Positions 1 through 11,353 of a DNA stretch of 29,124 nucleotides are shown here, in pieces (the stretch's first letter is position 1; each line of letters opens with the position of its first letter). Source of the stretch: Saccoglossus kowalevskii (taxonomy: Eukaryota; Hemichordata; Enteropneusta; Harrimaniidae); contig NW_003157232.1 in NCBI RefSeq assembly GCF_000003605.2, forward strand, positions 316,546 through 345,669, written 5' to 3'. The notes under the pieces are model-generated. The model saw nothing but the letters and a program-made list of their open reading frames with translations, was not told the DNA's origin and ran no database searches. A program made the translations under genes and the position numbers.

Positions 1-680
1 GTGTTTAAATGCAAGTTAATTTTGGGATACCCAATGGGGGGGGGTTACATGTATGCAGTGGCCAATTTGTGCTGCAGTAACATTTCAGACACAGATACAT
101 TAGTTGGTTTTACATGGTACATCTAATGTGTGATGTGGACCAAATTTTGAGATCCCTTTGGGGGATATAGTGGTAGTTTCCATATTTACTCAATCAGTAG
201 TAAGATAATAGGCATAGGGGCCACATTTGGAGACTGTCTGGCAGGCTCTATGCAGCAATTAATTTGTCTTGCAGGGACCATTCTGAGCTCTGCGAGATGT
301 ACTCATTCTTTTGAAATTGATATCATGTGGTACCTCCAATGTTTGATCTAGCCCAAATCTTGGAGGGGTCCTTTTTGGGTGTCTGTCGGGCCTAATGCAG
401 CAGAAAATTTGTCTGGCAGGAGCCATTCTATAATCTGTATGATGTACTTGTTCATTTCAATTTGGTTTGGGGTGGTACCTCCAATGTTTGATCGAGTGCA
501 TTTTTGGCCCCTCTTAGAGGCCCCCCAGGAGCCACACGCAGCAGGTAGTCCCCGGCAGACATCCATATTTGCATATGTTAGGTTACACCATGAATGCTCA
601 TGTGTTCAGATATTGGTACCTCGTTCGTTTGATCAAAATGCTCTGGGCTGCCGGTCTAATACAAAGAAGTTCGCTGATTC
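1..680. repeat. Degenerate tandem repeat, unit about 140-195 bp
   Basis: Four diverged units begin with a shared atgcag/acgcag block at about 53, 250, 395 and 536. Each then carries an 'aatttgtctkgcagg'-like segment and, later, a 'ggtacctccaatgtttgat' segment (116, 329, 474 and 615). Unit spacing is about 197, 145 and 141 bp. The first 52 bases resemble the end of another unit (compare 'attttgggataccc' with 'attttgagatccc' near 145), so the array continues leftward out of the window. Open frames across it (for example 379-729) are by-products of the repeat and match no family I know. It is probably a decayed satellite or minisatellite. Confidence 0.7.
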
Positions 681-3600
681 TGTTCTGAACTTTTTAGATT
701 TCGGCATTCCCATGATGTATCCTTGGTAGGAAAAGATGTACGTCGGTCGATACTGCCGCTGTACTGTCTTCGTGCATACTTTGAGGAATCTTCGTAATAA
801 CCCTATAATACACTATGGCTTTGTTTTCATTAGATAACACACTCAGGCCCGTAGCCAACACTTTTGAATAGCTGGTTCGAAAACAACAATAATATGTTTG
901 ACGTGAAACGTGTGAATTTTATAATATTCAAAAAAGTGTATTTGAGCTATGTTACAGACATTTTTATATAATTATTAATTTTAGTATTAGTCAATTTTGT
1001 ATTATGTAATTTTGTTTCTGTACAGGGTCTCAGCCCATCGTACAAAATGTAATGGGTAGAATAACACGTTTTGAAAACAATACAACATCCATGTAAACAT
1101 ATGGTACTAAGTTAAGCTGGATTCATATTCATCTCGTCGCTTGAAAACTTTCAAAAGATACAGAGGTAGTTGATATACGGTGTGGCAGTTTGCGTAGCGA
1201 CGAAGTAAGCCCAGACTGTCAGTATTTGCATAATTGCGTAGGGTTATTGACAAAAGATCAGCCCGTAGATCATTGAAAATGGACATATAAAAATAAAGTG
1301 AATTTCATTTTCTACCATGCTAAATTCAAACGTATCACTGCAAAAACTGAAAATGTATTGACCTAACTGTATTTTTGTGTGTCTGCCTAATTCAACATTA
1401 TGTTTTATGGCCAAAACAGCGAAAACTCGTCAGTATATATTTTAGTCTATAATTGCTTGCCAATAAATCTCCCAGGTTATAATACTACTTTGATTTTTCC
1501 GAAAGTACACAGCCTTGATGATTTTGAAATTGAGGCATGCCATTCTTGCTGACAATATTTTTTTATTCTTTGAGTAAATATCTCTAAGAAATTTGCAGTA
1601 TCTCCACTTGTTTTTCAAACCAGACAATGCCGAAACCATATTTGAACAGGAGATTTTTATGTGGGTTTCCCAAGTAAGTCTGCCGGTCTTGTCTAATCGT
1701 TTAAGCATGATATAACATCATGATGTTTTGGGGCTCGAAGTATTTTTTACTTCAAGTAAGTTTAACCAATATGAGATACAACGCTTGAAGTCACTGCTTG
1801 AATAAGGCCACCATTCATAAACAAACGAGGCTTATGCATTGCAAGTTAAGTAATAAATGTATTAACCAAGCATGACAATAGCTGTGTTTTTACTGGCGAA
1901 CTCAATCTGGATCGAGATAGAGGTAATATTCGACGTTTGTGTAGAAATTAATAACTCCGTGTTCATATCCGGAAGGGGCCAATCAGGTTAAAATCTGATG
2001 TACTGTACGGCGTGAATTGACTTGAATTATAAATTATATTTTATTATTACGATATATTTTGTAATCGTTTTTATTATTATTACGTGCTTCGAATTTTGTG
2101 TTACTTATCTTTTCCCACATGGATTTTACGATTAACAAAACAAATAAAATAACGTAGAAAAAGTGAATTATAAAATAAAAAATAAAAAATAAACTAGCAT
2201 CTTATTTTAATCAGATTGGAAGGTGCCTAGTCGGTCAAAGCACCCTTCAGTCGTCGAAGTGCTGAAGTAAAATACCCCCCAAACAATGCTCATATTCCCT
2301 AGTAGGAAATTGAACAAATATTTTCATGAACATGCATAGTTTTGAGAGGTGAAAGACGCCGATATTAGAAAATTAGAAAAATCATTCAACTTTTAGTGAA
2401 AATCAACGTCACTGAAATCACCTTATTAATTCCGCAAAACATAACTTCAACAACGAAAGTAGAATTCAGTTCAGGCTCTATAATTCCATGAATTGTGACA
2501 TCAGTGGTTATTATCAGACAGTTTATTAGACAGTTAAAGTTGAGCCCGGACATTCATGGAGATAATACTGTGTACATGCGCAGACGAGTAAACCCCAATA
2601 ATGATCATTGCATCTAATGCGCATGGCCGCGTTGGCGGAGTTCATTACAGTCTTAATAATATTTAATATTTGGGAATGAGTATTTAAGGTAAATAAACTG
2701 GGATAAATCAGTGCGTTCCATGTCACTAAATCACTAGTTACCTGAACCTGTGAACTCAGTTTTGTACCTGCCGCGCCGTTTGGCCAACTGTATTTTTTTC
2801 TCAATCCTGGAAAGTAGAAACTGGGGAAAGGCCGCCAAAAATGCATCATGTTTATGACCCGTTTTCACATGTTACGCAATTGTGATTGGGTGCATCATGC
2901 TTTAGGGGCGATCCAATCAGGTCAATGCATTGTACCAAAAACGTATTTTTTAGTTCCATGATTGTACCAAGGCAAAATTATACGACATCTCGCTGTAATT
3001 CCTCATGGATTCGTAGGGGAGTATGTTTACATTGAAAACGTTCTGATTGACAGCGACGCGTTCAAATTGCTTAAAAGGCACACTAGAATAAACTCTGGTT
3101 AACAAAAGGCGTTCTGGTGTGCAACTGAGGTTCAGTCTAGCCATGCCATAATAAATAAAGATGTCAGTCAAAGTCTGAGACGAAAACTGATACACTCACC
3201 ACACGCTTGTGTTCGCAACAGTCCTGTCCTAATTAGATGCAAATTGTATTTATTCGAATCAAATTCGGATCGAAGTAGGTGTCTCTCCACTTGTGCTAAT
3301 CTTGTTCGAAACCACGTAAACTAATTCGGATTGAAGTCTGGTGAAGAGGTGGTTTCAAATGTATTTGATTTTCCTCAGACTTTGACTGGGGTGTGTGTGC
3401 CCGATTAATTGTGCGATAATTTCATAATTTGCCGCAGTGCGTCAACGTTTGACGCGAATATGAACCGTTGAGTGCAGTAGTCAGTAGTAGACGATCGCGG
3501 TAGACTACGTACGTACGTTCTATTTGATCCCAGGCAGCGAATAGTTTTGTTATATCATGCGCATGTAACGACAAATACCAGAGGCAATACGCATAGTTCA

Positions 3601-3992
3601 ACAAGTCTGAGGGACTGTGTTTTGCGAGGACAGCGATCTTGTTCAAATTACAGTGGGGATTACAGTGGCTACAGAAAGTGGTTCAAAACATCATTAAATT
3701 GAGCCGAATTAGTTAACGTGGAGTCAATTGAGCCCGAGTGGGGACAGGAGTACTACCAGCCGTCCGGAAGAATAACCCAATACACTGTCTTCAGCAATGG
3801 TCACAAAAGAAATATATTATATCTTAAATATGTACCCATATTAAATGTTGAGTATTTGTGATAAATACTAACAAAGAATTTATCCTGTGTACTTTTACAT
3901 GATTTATTATATTTAGTTCCCTGCAATACGATTAATAATTAAAAGTAAATTACAGCATAAACGCGCTGCATTTGGATACCAATATACATTTG
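681..3992. other. Intergenic, no recognisable gene
   Basis: This is AT-rich sequence with only short open frames of non-coding character. Minor items are an A-rich run at about 2160-2195, an (ACGT)3 palindrome near 3509, and an imperfect hairpin at 2219-2248 with arms GAAGGTGC and GCACCCTTC (one bulged base). I see no splice-flanked coding exon and no transposon ends. Confidence 0.6.
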
Positions 3993-4022
3993 ATTGACCC
4001 CGTTGGCATTGACCCCGTTGGC
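3993..4022. repeat. 15-bp perfect tandem duplication
   Basis: The unit attgaccccgttggc occurs twice in immediate succession (3993-4007 and 4008-4022). It is probably a replication-slippage duplication, with no sign of function. Confidence 0.8.
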
Positions 4023-4901
4023 ATAATGTTACATTTCAATATACCTGCTGCTAAGTGATAGCTCGGATTGATAGTGTTACATCCTTCAAACCTTTTCATT
4101 ACCGTCATTCGAGATAAAACAATATTCACTGAATTTCAAATTCAGCCAACATCAACACAATTTGAACAATAACAGGGGCCACGGCGTATGCAATACAACA
4201 CCAGTAAATCATCAGTATCAGACAGTGGAACTGAAACTGTGCATCATATGTGTATTTGATGGGTATGACAATTTAAATATCAGTATTTTTATTTGATGTG
4301 CGGTGATTCGAATAAATCATTTCGTTAACTAGGTTTTACAAGACTTGAATGAGTCGGTATAAATTCACCATACATGTGGCGGACACTTTATCCACACGTT
4401 TCGACTGACATACAGTTTCATTTAATCATAAATCTCCTAAGTAAGTAAGTAGTAAATAGTAAATAGTTCAGCAATAAGTCACACTGTCAAGATTTAATTT
4501 ATTTCACAAGGAACATTCGATAACTAAAAAGCACTCGGAGGGCGCAGATCTTCGCCAAGCAGCTCTTTCACGCCACACTCTCACTTGTACCTAAAATTAA
4601 TGCTTCTCTTAAATATTTAGATCTTCGTCTGTATTCCTTTTTGGAGTTATATAAACTTAAGCTGAAAATGGGTCTACCTGTCAATGAAGAAGAATTGTTT
4701 AACTAATTCCAGGGCCACCGCTAACATTGAATAGGATCTGTTGCAGACAAAGACACGCCTCTGGTAAAAAGTAAAGAAATCTTTTCATAACGTTTTCTGT
4801 AATGTTGCTAACATACAGACAAACATGCAAACCAACACTGCAGGAAACACAACCTCATTGGCGAATGTTATGATGTAGATAATCAACTTATTCTACTTTT
4901 T
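4023..4901. other. Upstream flank of the sulfotransferase, nothing identified
   Basis: No coding exon is recognised. A tatatatt-like AT stretch near 4902-4910 lies about 275 bp upstream of the sulfotransferase start codon. It could be promoter sequence, but no clear TATA box and initiator pair can be named. Confidence 0.4.
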
Positions 4902-5119
4902 CTATATATTGGCTTTACTTATGAACGGCGGACTAGAGGCAGCACTAGTGAATGCATCGTCTCCTATAGCATATGCCGTAAACAACAAAGCAAAGAATAG
5001 CCACACGAAGGTCACGTATTCTATTATCCCGTTTATGGTCCAGTGGAGTTCTTGTACTACGCTGTTGTTGCCGTTGGTAACTATAGTACAGTTCAACGCA
5101 GACACAGACAACTGTAGCA
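4902..5119 (-). CDS. Candidate exon of a small membrane protein, unidentified
   Basis: An open frame of about 72 codons on the minus strand ends in TAG at 4902. It opens directly after CTACAG, which could serve as a splice acceptor, with an ACTAAAC branch-point-like sequence upstream. The peptide has an Asn-rich start with sequons (NCT, NNS), then a clear hydrophobic helix (about EYVTFVWLFFALLFTAYAIG), then a small polar tail. Codons favour G or C in third position (AAC, GGC, CTC, TGG, ACC, GTG), unlike the AT-rich flanks, which argues for past or present coding use. There is no ATG in frame, so it would be a 3' exon or a pseudogene fragment. It lies head-to-head with the sulfotransferase 64 bp away. 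An open frame also runs on the plus strand (4909-5148), but its codon pattern is less convincing. I do not recognise the family. Confidence 0.3.
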
Positions 5120-5182
5120 CTGTAGAAACGTTTTTTTTAAGTGTTTAGTAGTAAGGTGTGACTGTCGTGATTGCAAGAAATA

Positions 5183-5387
5183 ATGGGATGTGCCGGTTCA
5201 ACTCCAGTTGGTAGCAAGGGGAAAGGAACCAGTTCACAGATGACGACTCCCCCGTGGTCTAAAACCTATTATATGCAGCCTGGGTTTCTGTTACCTGTAA
5301 TTGTAAACAAAACAACCATTGAAAATCAAGTCAACAATTTTGAAGTTCGTGACGAAGATGTATTCCTTATTACCTACCCACATACAG
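5183..5387 (+). CDS. Sulfotransferase exon 1
   Basis: This exon encodes residues 1-68 and the first base of codon 69. It begins MGCAGSTP (Gly2, Cys3, Ser6), followed by a Ser/Thr/Lys-rich linker, then a WSKTYYMQPGFLLP segment and the start of the PAPS loop (TYPHT). The donor is CAG|GTAATG. Confidence 0.9.
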
Positions 5388-8300
5388 GTAATGTGTTATT
5401 TTGTATGAACCGCACACTGTTTGTCTGTCTGTACTACTGTCTGTAAACACAACATATACATTGTTAACTGTTAGCCTTAAAGGACAGTTGTCGTCGGCCG
5501 CGTCCTGTTCGATATGGGACTCATAGCGACGTATACAACGCGTGTAAATACATTGTTTGCTTACATGATATTAGAACACGCGCTGCTCGACGACCATCGC
5601 GCTTTAACAACAAGGCCGTGTGCGGATATACACTCACTACGATACGGGCGGGGTACAGGGTCGCGATATTCCGTGCATGTGATAGTTAACCGATTATATT
5701 TCGAATACAACGTAACCACTCAAGACAGTTACCTCAATTTATTCATAATTTTAACAATCTAAGTTATTATATTTCAGGCACGTTGTGGTTATGTGAAATC
5801 GTTGAAGCAATCTTCAACGTTGATAACCTGGCAGTACTCAAAGAACAGGACATTGTACAGAAGATGCCTCTGTTGGAGCTAGGTCCTGCAGAACACCCCG
5901 ATTTGAAAGTGGATGAAATCGACATCCATAAAAGCGTTATTGAGATGTATCTTGACAGCCAACCATCTCCACGTAAAATACCCACCCATCTGATGCCCGA
6001 ATATGTACCCACTCAGATGATGGAACGTAAACCCAAAGTATGTTTTTTCTTTTTCGTTTTGTGGATGCATGTACATTTGATGGGATTATGTTAAATCTCA
6101 TGAATTTAAAAAATGCACTCAAGCTATCACTTCTTTTTTTATAATAGAAAAATAAAGTAATTTCTGCGACCAGTCATAGATATACTCCCGGCTCATTTCA
6201 AATTGAATTTATTAATTGTCACCTTAGAGTCGTACGGCGATTCTCTAGAATTTACCTATCGTTTCCACAATTCGCAGACAATTTTTATGACAAGGAGTCC
6301 CAAGGATGTCGCAGTTTCACTTCATGCATGGAGAGCATTCTTGAAGTATTTGGAACCCGTGGAATGGAATAAAATGGCCGAAGAATTTATAAACGAAAAC
6401 AGTAAGTCGGCTATTTCCTTCATATCATTCAAGATTTTGTATTGCCAGTTATTACGTGGCCATGACGCAATATACGTCACTGACGCAATAACTCAAATGT
6501 GGATCAGGTGAGATTCAAATTATAGAAAAAATAAGAAAACTATTACCGAATGTGTTTGACTCAGTTCTTCATTTTGTTTCTTTGCATCCCGTGAACTATA
6601 TATGTAAGACACTATGATTAGAATAAGCGGTACTGTTGATATCGCTTCATCGTGATTATATGTAACATACAGAATTTCTTTTTTTCTAGCCGAGTATGGA
6701 TCGTATTTTGAATTTACTAAGAAGTGGAGCAAATACAAAGACGAACCATGGTTTATGTGGCTTAGCTATGAAGACATGAAAGAGGTAAATGGTATACAAT
6801 TTTATGTGGTGTATTGGGGTCCTGGTTTCTATCTGTGGACCCAGCCATCAACGATGTATCTTTGCAGATAAACGACAGTGGCACCTTTATGATATAACTT
6901 GCATTGGACGATGAGACCGACTGATCATGCGTAGTTGACGCAATTATTTTGAGTATTTTTGCGACTCTCGTCGATAGTTGACTACCGCCGCTTTTATGGA
7001 AACGTAATATGTTTAATTATCAAGGCGTAATTGACGGCATATTCCAGGTTATATTCGGTTAATTATAATATTTTTACATGTAATTTGTTGGTATTAGTAT
7101 AACTTTTATGACCGAATTATATGAATTATGCATGAGTGATAATTATGAGTTTTTCAACATACTTTACTGAAAGAGCAATATTTATTCTCTAGGATTCAAA
7201 GAAGGCTATACGACAAATTGCAGATCATATTGGTCGATCGTTATCTGACGACCAAGTTGCCAAGGTAGCTGAAGTAACTGATCTCAAGTTCATGAATGAA
7301 AACGCATCAACCATAAAATCACGAGAACTCTTACTGAGGCCGGGAAAGGACTTAGTGATCGATGGTAAGCTTATTCGTCATGAGTAATAATTTATTACCG
7401 ATTTGCAAATATATTAAAACAAAATACAGATTAGTTCTTGACATTCTCCCACGGTAGTAGACTATTCAAAAATATAATATAAGGATATTGACCTGTTGGG
7501 GTCACCAGACAAATTGTATTTTAGTGGATAGTTGTTATTTTGACAGTATTATAACGTTTTTACCATAGGTTTCTCTGGCAGAAATATTATGCCATGATAT
7601 CTTAAATAGTAGACTGGTGATATAGGCCGAAAATCAATATAATGTCAATGTGTCGAAAAATTCATTTTGTCTTCAAATCTTTGAATTCTATTGCATTAAA
7701 AAAAAGTTAAAATACGCAATTTTGTGCTATTATTTGATCGACCTGGACTTCGCCTCATTATATTTTGCTGATCGTGAGATGACATTACTGTGGAAATACT
7801 AGTTCCAACATTATAACAAAATGTTTAGTATTTTGTGCAGTAGATCATGTATTCCACCACGAATGAACATACAATCGCAGTTTGTTTTCAAACTATCACC
7901 ATCTCCCTATACTTGCCAATCGAATTGTTTACGAATATATATACATAGTACCGTAGCCAGCAAAAACATGCCATGCGCGATTTTCTCTGTTGCTTCATAT
8001 TATAAAATCCGAGTTAAAAACTAAAAGTCGACCCGTGCAGCCGCTACGTATCATTTCTTTATACAAGTCCTATATTCTGATAGTGTTTTTTTTTAAGTTG
8101 ACGTTACCTTATATACATTATATATATTGACACGGTTATATGGGTCGCTGACATACGCCTATATAGTCGTCGTTTGATATAGCGTCAATGTACCCCCAAC
8201 ACACATACCTGCATTAACAACAATTCTAAAACTGGAATTTCTCCATCACCTGAGCCAAATTGGAAATGTATATCCCCCAAACATAAGCCCCACCGTGACC

Positions 8301-8904
8301 AGACAAAAATAATAACTTATTCATTTGTACAAAACATATTTCCAGAACCGTCTTCCGACGTTATCATTTCCCTGCTGTGCTTTTATTTCGACTTTTCTCG
8401 AAATTGGATTCTCGAAGGCTTGTTATCGATTTCAGAAATTGAACGAGACTCTCGTGCTATTTTGTACGTTCTTCTCCGGCAATCTAATTCAGATTGGCCC
8501 AATATGTCCTGAGGTGTGTGTATGTGTGGGGGAGGTGGGGGAGGGGTACAATGACGAGCGCACACTGTTCTGCTGCTTCATTGCTAACTTGATCGCTTTT
8601 GATGTTGTCGTCATTGCCCACACCCATATACGTCTTTGCTATGTCATACAAGCGCGACGTCGTTAGAAGGGCATGATTTATAGACAGACGTGTATTCCAC
8701 GTCCGCCACTTGATCCTCTCTCGTTTTTCAATGATTGCAACAAAAACTATAATTTTATTACCTCTAGGTGACGTTGCCTGGAAAGATGTATTCACAATTA
8801 ACCAGAGCGAAACATTCGACAAGCTATACGATGAGAAGATGGAAGGATACGAATCACTGAAATACAAATACGAATACAAGACATTCGACCTCAGTGGCGA
8901 ATGA
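5183..8904 (+). CDS. Cytosolic-type sulfotransferase, six exons, 330 aa, putatively acylated
   Basis: Exons are 5183-5387, 5778-6037, 6278-6401, 6690-6784, 7193-7364 and 8768-8904. All introns are GT...AG, and the phases join into one frame of 331 codons ending in TGA. The family moves a sulfonate from PAPS to a hydroxyl or amine of a small molecule. Family marks in order are TYPHTGTLW (64-72, the 5'-phosphosulfate loop), PTHL with the catalytic His139, RSPKDVAVS (161-169, 3'-phosphate site with Arg161 and Ser169), YEDM (about 224-228), and RPG...GDVAWKDVFT (277-295, the diverged RKGxxGDWKxxFT motif). Vertebrate SULTs are about 295 aa, so this one is longer, mainly at the N-terminus. The ATG at 5183 is chosen because it gives MGCAGS, a myristoylation-like start. 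The loop lysine is His67 and the lysine of KTHLP is Pro137, both unusual. The family is firm; activity and substrate are unknown. Confidence 0.93.
5778..6037 (+). CDS. Sulfotransferase exon 2
   Basis: The acceptor is atatttcag. The exon completes the PAPS loop (GTLWLCEIVEAI), then encodes the substrate-side segment KMPLLELGP. It also carries the catalytic-histidine motif SPRKIPTHLMPEYVP with His139. The donor is AAA|GTATGT, phase 0. Confidence 0.92.
6278..6401 (+). CDS. Sulfotransferase exon 3
   Basis: The acceptor is ttcgcag. The exon encodes TIFMTRSPKDVAVSLHAWRAF and onward, the 3'-phosphate-binding strand and helix with Arg161 and Ser169 intact. The donor is A|GTAAGT, phase 1. Confidence 0.92.
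6690..6784 (+). CDS. Sulfotransferase exon 4
   Basis: The acceptor is tttttttctag. It encodes EYGSYFEFTKKWSKYKDEP and LSYEDMKE, matching the family's 'YGSWFDHVKGWW...FYEDMKED' region. The donor is GAG|GTAAAT, phase 0. Confidence 0.92.
7193..7364 (+). CDS. Sulfotransferase exon 5
   Basis: The acceptor is tattctctag. It encodes the helical segment KKAIRQIADHIG, the KFMNENAS motif, and LLLRPGKDLVID, where the family normally has an RKG triad. The donor is G|GTAAGC, phase 1. The following intron is the longest in the gene (1,403 bp). Confidence 0.92.
8528..8546 (+). other. G-rich run inside sulfotransferase intron 5
   Basis: The G-tracts are 5, 2, 5 and 4 bases long, separated by single bases (gggggaggtgggggagggg). 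Such a pattern could form a G-quadruplex in the intron RNA. It may equally be simple sequence. Confidence 0.4.
8768..8904 (+). CDS. Sulfotransferase exon 6 (C-terminus)
   Basis: The acceptor is ttacctctag. It encodes GDVAWKDVFTINQSETFDKLYDEKM, the equivalent of the GDWKxxFTVAQNExFDxxYxxKM terminal motif, and then a charged tail ending LSGE before TGA. An open frame of 162 codons on the opposite strand (8484-8972) is only its shadow. Confidence 0.92.
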
Positions 8905-9165
8905 TAGTTGCGGGCTAGTATTTTTATTGATGAGTCAAATCGATCTGACCTTATCTCACAACATGTCCACATTTGTTAATACGAAAATAACATACACAAT
9001 GAAATTGTACACTATCCAATCTCAGTCTTTAGTCTGATATAATACATTTCTATACATGATTGACATTGATTGAACAATGAAATACTGTGTGTTGATATAT
9101 GATTAGAATATATCTTGATGTAAATATGTTTTCGTCCGGCATGTACTTCACAGTCCAATGTGTCA

Positions 9166-9171
9166 ATTAAA
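9166..9171 (+). promoter_or_regulatory. Possible polyadenylation signal for the sulfotransferase
   Basis: This ATTAAA variant hexamer lies about 260 bp after the stop codon, and no AATAAA lies closer. The call rests on position alone. Confidence 0.2.
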
Positions 9172-9715
9172 GCGGGAGGGTCGTCACCTGCGCACGCACG
9201 CGCGGGAATTGAGTCCAAACGGACGATAACAGCACACGCTAAAAACGCAAAGGCTCATGGGTAGACGCTTGTTTGTAAACAATGACATGCTATGGCCAAC
9301 TGATGCATGCGCAGATGACGACTCCCCCGCTTTAGCATACAGTGAAAGGACAATTTCAAAAAACAAATTAATATTTACAAGTGTCAAGAAGAATGTTAGT
9401 AATACTATTCATACACGAGTCTAAGATAAAATTGAAAAATAAGTTATGCTCTTTTGACGAGTCTGTTGTTTTCTTGTATTCATCTAGCATAAACAATTTT
9501 TCGACATAATGTAATTTCTTACTAGTAAAATGTTGCGTATACACACATTTATATTGAACAGATATAATATTGAAAGCAAGGGAGACACCATGTTACGTTG
9601 GTATAATATTGTCTTGGCATATTTGGTTTTGTAACGTATTGTGTATGGCCTACACGAGTTCATCCGGAAGCTAGTTCTCCATATTAGTAGTGGTTCTGTT
9701 ACAAAATTACGATAC

Positions 9716-9910
9716 GTTCTGTTGATGCGTCGTGAAGTCGTGAGCCAATAACCACAATGCGCCCAAGTTTTGTGCGGAATCGTGAACCGAAATTAACACG
9801 TTTTGTGGAAACTCAGACACGCCAAAGTTCTGTCGAGCGTCATGAATTCGCGAGTCAAACCCTGATATGTGTTGTTAAAATGTCGGAAAATTGTGCGCCA
9901 AAATCCTGAT
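9716..9910. repeat. Degenerate minisatellite, about three units of 50-75 bp
   Basis: Units start near 9716, 9767 and 9827 with gttctgt / gttttgt / gttctgt. Each is followed by a cgtgaa/catgaa block, a gtgagcc/gtgaacc/gcgagtc block and a gcgccaa/acgccaa junction. A fourth partial start lies near 9900. Copies are strongly diverged, so the call is moderate. Confidence 0.45.
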
Positions 9911-10875
9911 ATACACTTCACCATGTGATACGAAAAAACAGTCCTGGACGTAGGGACATTGCAGAAAACTCAAATATCTATCTAGCGAAATAAACATTAT
10001 ATCCGCCATAGGTATGAAAGACACTGACGAATTACATACCAGTAGTTACTAGGTTTTGAATCTCATGAAAAATCTACATAAAACAAATAATATTTCTAAA
10101 TAATATATGATTGTACTGCATACAAGAACGTATGCCAGCTTACAAATCGTATTGTTTTTTCGACAATAAGAAAAATGAAAATGGCTAACATAAGAAATTC
10201 CGCAGAGTTGGTGACTGATTGCGAAAAACAAAAGACTTGTGTTCCTTGCGAAGTTTGGGTTGCTATTAATATTCATGTGCTGCAATTTGCATATCACGTG
10301 GCCAGTTTGTTGGAAACACCGTGACGGTGCTCACAGCAAACCGGACAACCAACCCGTTGCCGACTCTTGGTTTTATGTCGCCCATGCCTTCTGATGTCAA
10401 CTCATAAATACTACGACATTGGAAAACGTTGAAGAATTGAATTCAATTGTACAATTTAATATTTCTGAATAATAAGTGTCAATACTCATTTTGTTCATTA
10501 TAAAAAATAATCGGGGCATGTGGGGAGGTGTATTTTTTATCTACACAATAAACAGCTAGACTTTTAATAAGTGGTTGAAATTTTGAAAATAACTTTAGAG
10601 CAACATTGGCAACTGAATGCAATTAACAAGCAGTGGTTATGTCAATATCAAACTATAAATACAACGTGCGACATTATTCATTGTAACATTTCAAATGAAT
10701 ATAGTTAGTTGCATTCACCATTGGACACAATAATGCCCATATCAAGTCAAAGCCAGTATGAATTATTCCATGTACCCAATAAAAACAAGAAAGTAGATAG
10801 GTCGGCAGTTGAATGGATAAATGACTTAATGATTTGTTTTTATAATACCAATTTGAATTGTACAAATCTGCAATC

Positions 10876-10986
10876 ATGGCTGACTACAGTGTCAAATTCA
10901 CTGACTTGTTGGCAAGACTCGACTCACTAGTGGGACAACCATTCAGTGTCAATGTCAATTCATACACTACCACCAATGGTAGATAG
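10876..10986 (+). CDS. Small open frame, 36 aa, doubtful
   Basis: It starts at an ATG in good context (atcATGG) and reads MADYSVKFTDLLARLDSLVG... to TAG. The first half could form an amphipathic helix. There is no homology I recognise, and no splice donor or promoter stands out. It may be a transposon scrap or chance. Confidence 0.15.
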   Translation: MADYSVKFTDLLARLDSLVGQPFSVNVNSYTTTNGR

Positions 10987-11353
10987 TATGTCTTAATGGC
11001 AGTTGTTGGAGGTGTGATGAAATTAGATTTTGTTGATATCACAAGTCCATGCACTATCATGCACTATTTTTTTCATTTGCTTTATACTAATATCGATTCT
11101 GACAATCAACAACGATCCCTGCTACAAATTGATACTGTACAATTAATTGAATAGGCTGGATATCCACATTTTAGTGATCTTAACGTTTCACACAATCAGA
11201 TTATAATATTAGCTAAAATACTGCTGTGAGCTCAAATCTTTACCCGCAAGATAAATTGAAAGTACTGTATTCACTCCTGTATGATTGTGTTTCGCCTAAA
11301 GACTCGTATAATGAGACATTTATCTGTTATGATGAACGTGACATTAGAGATAC

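Larger units (their letters stand above)
8905..11340. other. Intergenic between sulfotransferase and GPCR pseudogene
   Basis: This stretch has no firm gene. It contains the degenerate repeat at 9716-9910 and a small open frame at 10876-10986. It also holds an 18-base identity with sulfotransferase exon 1 at 9312-9329 and a short direct repeat (catgcactat twice, about 11048-11067). Other open frames here look random. Confidence 0.5.

Noticed and set aside
873-884. GGTTCGAAAAC as a tRNA B box
   Set aside because: No matching A box or stems upstream.
1442-3646. Several 74-107-codon minus-strand frames
   Set aside because: Composition is random-looking and they lack homology, splice context and codon bias.
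8484-8972. 162-codon open frame on the minus strand, one of the longest in the window
   Set aside because: It overlaps sulfotransferase exon 6 and the adjacent intron in antisense, has no recognisable domain, and is explained as a shadow.
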